Below are positions 5,867-10,995 of a stretch of 10,995 bases of DNA, in pieces. Position 1 is the first letter of the stretch, and every line of letters starts with the position of its first letter. The position numbers were made by a program, and so were the translations under genes. The DNA is from Victivallales bacterium. Its GTDB lineage: Bacteria > Verrucomicrobiota > Lentisphaeria > Oligosphaerales > Oligosphaeraceae. The notes below the pieces were generated by a model. The model did not search any database and was not told the DNA's origin. It worked only from the letters and a program-made list of their open reading frames with translations. The stretch is taken from NCBI GenBank assembly GCA_017431185.1, contig JAFRLP010000469.1, forward strand, positions 1 through 10,995, written 5' to 3'.

Positions 5867-6256
5867 ATGGCAGAGGACAACAGCAACAAGGCATATTCCA
5901 GGAGGCATCTGTGGGCGGGATTGAATGAGAAGGATCAGACCGCCTGTATTGGTATCACGGAGTTTCTGGCTGAACAGTTTCACGAGATTATCAGCATTGA
6001 CCTGCCGGAGGTGGATGACGAGATCGATGTTGACATGATGTTCATCCATTTCCATTTGGGGAGCCGCATCTATCATCTTCGCTCCCCATTGAGCGGGCGC
6101 ATTCTGGAAATCAACAAGGAGGTTTTGGACAATCCGAGCCTGCTCCATCTGAATCCCAACATCTATTGGATGGTGAAGATGGAGTATGACAATGCGGAGG
6201 AGATTGACCTGTTGATGGATGAGCGTCAGTACACGGATTACATCGATAAGTTATGA
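5867..6256 (+). CDS. GcvH-like protein lacking the lipoylation lysine
   Basis: A 129-residue protein, the usual length of the glycine cleavage H protein, with its fold pattern throughout: RRHLWAGLNEKDQTACIGIT (12-31) matches the family's H-x-W...GIT start, then FLAEQFHEIISIDLPEVDDEI (33-53), SPLSGRILEINKEVLDNPSLL (73-93) and WMVKMEY (101-107). In true H proteins the loop reads ESVKA and its lysine carries lipoate. Here the aligned segment is HFHLGSRIYHL (61-71), with Ser66 at the lysine position, and there is no lysine from residue 24 to 83. It therefore cannot be lipoylated at the normal site and cannot act as the aminomethyl shuttle. No gcvT, gcvP or lipoate ligase gene is in view. It overlaps the next gene by ATGA, and pyrF follows in the same unit. 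The C-terminal acidic extension EEIDLLMDERQYTDYI is unusual. The true role is unknown; a binding or scaffold function is an inference. Confidence 0.8.
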   Translation: MAEDNSNKAYSRRHLWAGLNEKDQTACIGITEFLAEQFHEIISIDLPEVDDEIDVDMMFIHFHLGSRIYHLRSPLSGRILEINKEVLDNPSLLHLNPNIYWMVKMEYDNAEEIDLLMDERQYTDYIDKL

Positions 6257-6948
6257 ATGAATCGGAGGAAGGACTGCTTGGCCTTGCCTGGAGGCAGTGC
6301 CGCATGGCGCTGCTGGGGATGGTCTTGCTGCTCTGTGCCGGCGCATTGCTGTGCGCCTGGATGGACTGGCTTCGTCTGCTGGCTCTCTGGTGCTACGTGC
6401 CCAGCATTCTGGCCGTTCTGCTGGCGGGGGTGATTCTGCTTCCGGGCGATTTGGAGCGCGGATGGGCACGGCTGGCCTATCCTGCCCTGTGTTTGGCTGG
6501 ATTGGCTCCGTTCCTCACCTTCGATTTGCGGAATGCCCACCATACGCTCTATCTGAGCGTTGGGGCGCTGCTGGCGGGACTGGCTGCCTTGTGGCTGATG
6601 CAGGAGCTGAACCGTCTGATTGCCCATGCCAGGGGCGGAGCCTGTTTCCCCGGAGACCCGCAATTCGTGGGGCGTGCGCTCTCCGTGGCCACCCTGTATG
6701 GCGTGGCGGTGCCGTTGGTGGCGGTTTACGCATCGGTCTTTGGCAGCTCCTATATGGGATGGGATGACATGACCGTGGCCAACTGCTGGGAAAATCCCCC
6801 CATGGTCATGTTCTGGACAGGGCGGGTCGTGTACTGGATTTCCCTGGCCGTTGTTCTGCTGCAGGCCGTGCTGGTTTTGTGCATGGCTGCGGATCTGGGA
6901 GAAAATGAGGCGAAAAAACAAGGAGGCAACGAATGTCAACTCAATTGA
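6253..6948 (+). CDS. Hypothetical six-helix membrane protein between gcvH-like and pyrF
   Basis: A 231-residue integral membrane protein that I do not assign to a family. Hydrophobic segments lie at about residues 17-36, 39-63, 73-90, 98-117, 143-166 and 185-212. The loop between helices 4 and 5 is basic (LIAHARGGACFPGDPQF). The segment between helices 5 and 6, GSSYMGWDDMTVANCWENPP (164-183), is polar with two Trp and acidic residues and probably faces the periplasm. The C-terminal tail is polar (GENEAKKQGGN). The ATG at 6253 overlaps the stop of the GcvH-like gene (ATGA), which argues for translational coupling. An in-frame ATG at 6304 has a good GGAGG 9 bases upstream and would trim 17 residues. 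Its own end overlaps pyrF by 16 bp. No catalytic motif is apparent. The gene itself is well supported; its function is not. Confidence 0.8.
   Translation: MNESEEGLLGLAWRQCRMALLGMVLLLCAGALLCAWMDWLRLLALWCYVPSILAVLLAGVILLPGDLERGWARLAYPALCLAGLAPFLTFDLRNAHHTLYLSVGALLAGLAALWLMQELNRLIAHARGGACFPGDPQFVGRALSVATLYGVAVPLVAVYASVFGSSYMGWDDMTVANCWENPPMVMFWTGRVVYWISLAVVLLQAVLVLCMAADLGENEAKKQGGNECQLN
6920..6926 (+). promoter_or_regulatory. Strong ribosome binding site of pyrF inside the upstream gene
   Basis: AAGGAGG lies 6 bases before the pyrF ATG and within the last codons of the membrane-protein gene. It is the best Shine-Dalgarno match in the window and should allow efficient pyrF translation independent of, or coupled to, the upstream gene. 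Confidence 0.85.
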
Positions 6949-7622
6949 TTACCGCTCTCGATTTCTTCGATTTGGATACCGCTTTGTCCAATGTCGAGCG
7001 CATTGGGGATGGCTGTGAATGGCATAAGGTGGGCAAGCAGCTCTTCACCAGCTGCGGCCCTCGGATTGTGAGTGAACTCAAGGCCAGGGGAAAGAAGGTC
7101 TTTCTTGATATGAAATACCATGACATCCCCAACACCGTGGCCCAGGCGGTGCGAGCGGCTGCTGACATTGGCGCGGATTTGTGCAATGTCCATGCGTCTG
7201 GCGGACCCGCGATGCTGGAGGCCGCCGCCAAGGCCGCCGCCGAGTCGGGAATTACGGTCATTGCCGTCACGGTGCTGACCAGCATGGATGCGGCGGAACT
7301 GTCGGCTGTCGGCATTGGTGATTCCCCTGCCAAGCAGGTGGAGCGTCTGGCTTTGCTGGCTCAGCGCTGCGGGATTGCCGGTGTGGTCTGCTCCGCGTTG
7401 GAATTGCCGGTGATTCGGCAGGTGTGCGGACCGGATTTCCTGACGGTGGTGCCTGGCATCCGCCCCGCCACCGCCTCCCTGGATGACCAGAAGCGTGTGA
7501 TGACCCCGCAGGAGGCCGCACGGGCCGGCGCCGATTACATTGTGGTGGGGCGTCCCATCACCAAGGCCGATGACCCTGCCGCCGCCGCCCGGGACATCAC
7601 CCAGAGTCTCATGGGGGCATAG
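6933..7622 (+). CDS. pyrF: Orotidine 5'-phosphate decarboxylase
   Basis: This 229-residue cytoplasmic enzyme converts OMP to UMP, the last step of de novo pyrimidine nucleotide synthesis. It has the group with the D-x-K-x-x-D catalytic array: FLDMKYHDIPNTV (57-69) with D59, K61 and D64. D10 lies in the N-terminal ITALDF strand and K32 in HKVG, both substrate-binding positions. C-terminal phosphate-binding motifs are VVPGIRP (172-178) and DYIVVGRPIT (201-210), with R207. The length is normal for the bacterial monofunctional enzyme (about 230-245 residues) and all key residues are present, so it should be active. The start is fixed by AAGGAGG six bases upstream. It is the last gene of the three-gene cluster begun by the GcvH-like gene; no other pyr gene is nearby. 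A T8 tract follows at 7646-7653, but the upstream sequence makes only a poor hairpin. Confidence 0.97.
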   Translation: MSTQLITALDFFDLDTALSNVERIGDGCEWHKVGKQLFTSCGPRIVSELKARGKKVFLDMKYHDIPNTVAQAVRAAADIGADLCNVHASGGPAMLEAAAKAAAESGITVIAVTVLTSMDAAELSAVGIGDSPAKQVERLALLAQRCGIAGVVCSALELPVIRQVCGPDFLTVVPGIRPATASLDDQKRVMTPQEAARAGADYIVVGRPITKADDPAAAARDITQSLMGA

Positions 7623-7749
7623 CCGAGGCCTTTGTCCGGATTGCATTTTTTTTGCGAAGCGTGAAAACTTTCCCTGGCGCTGGGCGTATTGTTTTTGAAA
7701 AGTTTGTAACTATGCAGCACCCCCACCTGTGAGGCCAGTCGGAGGTTTC
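7623..7749 (+). other. Intergenic region between pyrF and recC
   Basis: A 127-bp non-coding gap. It holds a T8 run at 7646-7653, 23 bp after the pyrF stop, preceded only by a weak CCG/CGG stem (7623-7639), so I do not call it a firm terminator. An AT-richer stretch at 7687-7713 (TATTGTTTTTGAAA...GTAACTAT) could hold a recC promoter, but no -35/-10 pair has acceptable spacing. Whether recC is read through from pyrF or has its own promoter is unresolved. Confidence 0.4.
7741..7745 (+). promoter_or_regulatory. Ribosome binding site of recC
   Basis: GGAGG lies 4 bases before the ATG at 7750, slightly closer than ideal. It supports this start over an in-frame GTG at 7729, which has no such motif. 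Confidence 0.7.
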
Positions 7750-10700
7750 ATGGCATTTCACCTGTACACAAGCAGCAGTCTGGAGAATCTGGCGGAACTG
7801 TATTCGCAGGAGCGCCTGAAGGCATGTCGGGACTCCGAGCGGCTTGCGCTGTTCCGCGCCAAGGGAATCTTCGCGCAGGAGAGCGTCTGCGTGCCCACGA
7901 ATGGGATGCGGATATGGCTGGAGCATTATCTGGTCTCGCATGGACATGTCGTGGCGAACCGCAACTATCCGTACATCACCAACGTCGTCTGGGACATTCT
8001 GGGAGCGCAGTTTCCCGCTTTCAAACAGGCGCAGGATTATTTTTCCCGTGATGCCTTGCTGTGGCGGATCCTGGACATCCTTCTTGATGACAGCCGTGTG
8101 AAGTGCCATGGGCCTTTGGCCGCGTATTTGAACACGGCGGAAAATCCCCGGACCAAGTTGAGCCGCAAATACGAACTGGCGGACAAACTGGCTTCGCTTT
8201 ACAGCGACTACCTGGCGTTCCTGCCTGATGTGCTCACGGGGAAGACTTCCCTCCCCGACGACGGAAAGGAGTGGCAGCTCTCCCTGTGGCAGGAACTCTG
8301 CCGAAACGGGGAGGCTATGCTCTATTCTCCAGCCCAGGCAATCATGGATTACCTGGCGTTGGATTCAACGGCCATTCTTCCGCAGAATCCCATCACGCTG
8401 TTCGGAATCAGCGCCATGTCCCCCTGGTTCCTGAGAATCCTGAAGAAATCCGCCAGCCACGGCAATGTTGTCCATTTCTTCTACCACAACGTCTCGGATG
8501 AATATTGGGGAGACCAACGGCGCAAAAACTGGGAGAGCGGCTTGCGCGCCGACCTGGAAGACCTGGATGAAATCTACAACAACTCCCTGCTGGGCAACTT
8601 CGGGGAGATGGGCAGACGGTTCTTCAACGCGGTCATGGAGTTGAACGATGACTTCATCGAGCATGACGACCGGGTGTGGCATCACCAGAGGGAGGAGGAA
8701 AATGACCAGCCGGGCGCCAGGCGTCCCCTTCTGCCTGAAGTCCAGTGGCTGGTGCGTCACTGCCAGAATCCGCCGCCCAACCCTCCTGAATTGGATGGGG
8801 GAGACGACAGCCTGACCGTCCACTCCTGCCATAATGACATGCGTCAGGTGGAGGTGCTTCACGACTGCCTCCTGCAACTGCTGGCCCGTCATCCGGACCT
8901 GAAGCTGACGGACATCATGGTGGTCTCGCCTGACATTGCGCGGTTCGCCCCGCTGGTCAACGCCGTCTTTGAGCAGGGGCCGCTGAAAGGGGCTTTTACC
9001 ATCAGCGACCGCACCATCCTGCATGCCAATCTTCTGGCGGAGTCCTTCCTGAACATCCTTTCCTTGGCGGAGGGACGTTTCGAGGTCACCAAAATCCTCA
9101 AACTCTTTGATTCCGCGCCATTGCGCAGCCGTTTCAATTTGTCCGACCAGGCTGTCGTGAAACTTTCTGCCTGGATTGGACGTGCCAATGTCAAATGGGG
9201 ATGGGATGCGGCAGACCGCAGTTCATATACCACACGTTCAGACCATTTTACCTGGCGGAGAGGAGTTGACCGCATGCTGCTCGCCATGGCGATGGACGCC
9301 ACGCCTGACAATTGCTGGAAATCCCTGCGGCCTCTGGACATTCGTCTCTCGGAGGAAAACGCTTGCGCTTTGGGTGCGCTTACCCAGCTGTTGGAGTGGC
9401 TGAGGGACACAGCCCAGAAGCTGAGGGAGGAACGCACCTTTGCGGAATGGGTGGAGTTTCTTCTCGCTCAACTCGAACTCTATTTCAAGCCAGATGCGGA
9501 AAGTGCGCAGGATTATGTTCTCCTGAGCAAGACCATCCGTGAACTTTCGGAAGCGACCGGCAAATCCCCTTTGGCTCAGAGGAAACAGGATTTTACCTTG
9601 CCGCTGATTTGGCTGAAACACGCCGTGACTGCCGCCATGCCCAAGGATGGTTTTCTCAATGGAAAAATCACCTTCTGCTCCATGATGCCCATGCGTGGTG
9701 TGCCTTGTCGTGTGCTAGCCATGCTGGGAATGGCGGAGGGGGAGTTTCCCCGTCAGGACAGCTCGCTCGGGTTCAATCTGATGACGCCTGAACTCAGTCT
9801 CCTGAAATACTATGACCGGTCCAAGGCGGTGGAAGACCGCTTTGTGTTCCTGGAGTCCATTCTGGCTGCCAAGGAACACCTGCTGATTTTCTTCAATGGC
9901 CAGGATGACTGTTCGCAGCAGGAGAGCAAACCAGCCGTGCCAGTCTCGGAACTGCTGGCCTACGCCGAGCGGGTGCGCGTCGGCGCAGGCGACTCTCTTC
10001 TGCTGAAACATACGCTCAACCCCTTTGACACAGGGAATTTCCGTTTGTCCTGCGAAGAGGGCGCTATGAATCTGCGTCAGGGATTCTCCTATTCAGGGCT
10101 TTTGGCTGAACTGGCGTCCCTCCAGCCTGCGGGAACGGGCGAGAGCGTTCCTTTGTGGCAGGCATTCCAGAATGGCGCGCGCGGACTTCCCGTCCCCGAC
10201 AAGCTGCTTCAGCCTCCAGAGAAGGTGACTTTGGCTGAACTGGAACGGTTCCTGAAGAATCCGCAGGCGCATTATTTCTCCCATCGCTTTGGCACAGTGT
10301 ACACTGACTGGGAGGAAGACCCGCCATCCGACTATGAGCCATTCCAAATCAACTATCGGGTTGAAGGGCGTTTTGCCCGCCAGGTCGCCGACGTGGTGAA
10401 TGAAAAGGTTCAGTCCAGCCTTGGTCAATTGCAGGCGGAGGAACAGGATGACGACCGTCTCCCAATGGGTAAGTTGCGCATGGAGAAACTTGACGAGAAA
10501 ATCAATGAGGTCAAGTTGGCGGGCGATATCCTTCAAGCCTGGCAGACCCGCGCTGAGCAGAAGGTGAACCTGACCCTGGAACTGGGGGATGTTTTCCGAC
10601 AATTGAATGAGGAATTTCCTGACCTGATGCGTCTGGATAAGGATACCTTGTCCAAATGCTCTGGCTGGAAAATCTGTCTTGAGGGCAAGGTGATTGCAGC

Positions 10701-10995
10701 GGAGCAGGCGAGCGGCTACACCTGCATTGATGCGTGCTTTTCGTCCGAGAAAGGGCGGCATTTGATACATGCGTATCTTTGTCACCTGCTGTTGACCGCC
10801 AATGGCCGAACAGGCAAGGCCGCTGTTGTCAGATTCAAGAAAAAAAACTCAAATGGACAGCCACTCAATTGGAGCATCGCGACAATTGCCAATGCCGAGG
10901 AGGCCAAAGAGCAGTTGAAAACCTTGCTGGCCTGGTATTTCATCGGCAAATGGCGTCCATTGCCTCTGCTGGAAAATTTCTCTCCAATGTATGCC
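7750..10995 (+). CDS. recC: Exodeoxyribonuclease V subunit gamma (RecC), 3' end outside window
   Basis: An open frame of 1082 codons with no stop before the window ends. E. coli RecC has about 1120 residues, so little is missing. RecC belongs to the RecBCD helicase-nuclease that resects double-strand breaks; it splits the duplex, recognises Chi and channels the strands. The N-terminal helicase-like domain starts MAFHLYTSSSLENLAELY. RecC landmarks are HSCHNDMRQVEVLHDCLLQLL (from 358), DIMVVSPDIARFAPLVNAVF, ITFCSMMPMRGVPCRVLAMLGM (640-661) with EFPRQ after it, EDRFVFLESILAAKEHLLIFFNGQ (from 695) and LERFLKNPQAHYFSHRFG (about 831-848). The C-terminal nuclease-like domain shows SGYTCIDACFSSEKGRHLIHAYLCHLL in place of an active G-x-x-D-R-x-D/Q-x-x-x-Y nuclease site, as expected for RecC and unlike AddB or RecB. 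No Walker A motif is seen, also as in RecC. recB and recD would be expected close by, beyond the right edge. Confidence 0.93.
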   Translation, partial: MAFHLYTSSSLENLAELYSQERLKACRDSERLALFRAKGIFAQESVCVPTNGMRIWLEHYLVSHGHVVANRNYPYITNVVWDILGAQFPAFKQAQDYFSRDALLWRILDILLDDSRVKCHGPLAAYLNTAENPRTKLSRKYELADKLASLYSDYLAFLPDVLTGKTSLPDDGKEWQLSLWQELCRNGEAMLYSPAQAIMDYLALDSTAILPQNPITLFGISAMSPWFLRILKKSASHGNVVHFFYHNVSDEYWGDQRRKNWESGLRADLEDLDEIYNNSLLGNFGEMGRRFFNAVMELNDDFIEHDDRVWHHQREEENDQPGARRPLLPEVQWLVRHCQNPPPNPPELDGGDDSLTVHSCHNDMRQVEVLHDCLLQLLARHPDLKLTDIMVVSPDIARFAPLVNAVFEQGPLKGAFTISDRTILHANLLAESFLNILSLAEGRFEVTKILKLFDSAPLRSRFNLSDQAVVKLSAWIGRANVKWGWDAADRSSYTTRSDHFTWRRGVDRMLLAMAMDATPDNCWKSLRPLDIRLSEENACALGALTQLLEWLRDTAQKLREERTFAEWVEFLLAQLELYFKPDAESAQDYVLLSKTIRELSEATGKSPLAQRKQDFTLPLIWLKHAVTAAMPKDGFLNGKITFCSMMPMRGVPCRVLAMLGMAEGEFPRQDSSLGFNLMTPELSLLKYYDRSKAVEDRFVFLESILAAKEHLLIFFNGQDDCSQQESKPAVPVSELLAYAERVRVGAGDSLLLKHTLNPFDTGNFRLSCEEGAMNLRQGFSYSGLLAELASLQPAGTGESVPLWQAFQNGARGLPVPDKLLQPPEKVTLAELERFLKNPQAHYFSHRFGTVYTDWEEDPPSDYEPFQINYRVEGRFARQVADVVNEKVQSSLGQLQAEEQDDDRLPMGKLRMEKLDEKINEVKLAGDILQAWQTRAEQKVNLTLELGDVFRQLNEEFPDLMRLDKDTLSKCSGWKICLEGKVIAAEQASGYTCIDACFSSEKGRHLIHAYLCHLLLTANGRTGKAAVVRFKKKNSNGQPLNWSIATIANAEEAKEQLKTLLAWYFIGKWRPLPLLENFSPMYA

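Noticed and set aside
6238..6939. 233-codon ORF antisense to the membrane protein
   Set aside because: Its Gln/His/Pro-rich translation is the typical antisense shadow of a hydrophobic protein; the plus-strand frame has helices, coupling and neighbours.
6936..7646. 236-codon ORF fully antisense to pyrF
   Set aside because: It mirrors pyrF codons almost exactly, has low-complexity Gly/His/Arg composition, and has no ribosome binding site or motif.
7623..7653. Intrinsic terminator after pyrF
   Set aside because: The T8 tract is present but the preceding bases make only a three-pair stem with mismatches, too weak to call.
10093..10785. 230-codon minus-strand ORF within recC
   Set aside because: RecC-conserved motifs continue through this stretch on the plus strand; the antisense ORF has no start signal.
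7750..10995. AddB/RexB instead of RecC
   Set aside because: The C-terminal domain lacks active nuclease motifs and the central blocks (HSCHND, PMRGVPCRVLAMLGM, EDRFVFLES) are those of RecC.

Overview
This 11-kb window holds eight substantial protein-coding genes, two of them cut by the window edges. It reads as ordinary bacterial chromosome. The DNA is moderately GC-rich with dense genes, RecC implies a RecBCD-type organism, and I see no transposase, integrase, phage gene, tRNA, rRNA or CRISPR array. The taxon cannot be fixed from the sequence. A GYF_2-RDD membrane protein and frequent non-Shine-Dalgarno starts would suit the Planctomycetes-Verrucomicrobia-Lentisphaerae group, but that is a weak guess.

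Layout. At the left edge is the C-terminal half of an alanine-racemase-family enzyme (+). Eight bases further on, and convergent with it, is a sodium:neurotransmitter-symporter-family amino acid transporter (-). A 211-bp divergent intergenic region follows, then a U32-family (RlhA/YegQ/UbiU-like) protein (+) and a MarC-family membrane protein (+), probably co-transcribed. Convergent with MarC is a GYF_2-RDD membrane protein (-).

A second divergent region (5613-5866) is the richest non-coding stretch. It has a TTGACA-type promoter, a terminator-like hairpin, a folded leader and an 11-bp direct repeat. It precedes a three-gene cluster (+) with overlapping ends: a GcvH-like protein that lacks the lipoylated lysine, a six-helix membrane protein I do not recognise, and pyrF (orotidine-5'-phosphate decarboxylase). 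After 127 bp comes recC (+), which runs off the right edge.

How the genes work together. The window mixes housekeeping functions (D-amino acid supply, amino acid uptake, pyrimidine synthesis, double-strand-break repair) with membrane proteins of unknown role. The only clear multi-gene unit is gcvH-like / membrane protein / pyrF: the first junction is an ATGA overlap and the second a 16-bp overlap with a strong ribosome binding site. No glycine-cleavage genes lie beside the GcvH-like gene, and its lipoylation site is gone, so it very likely does something other than carry aminomethyl groups. That protein and its leader are the most worthwhile target. I found no clear evidence of a wholly new multi-gene system.
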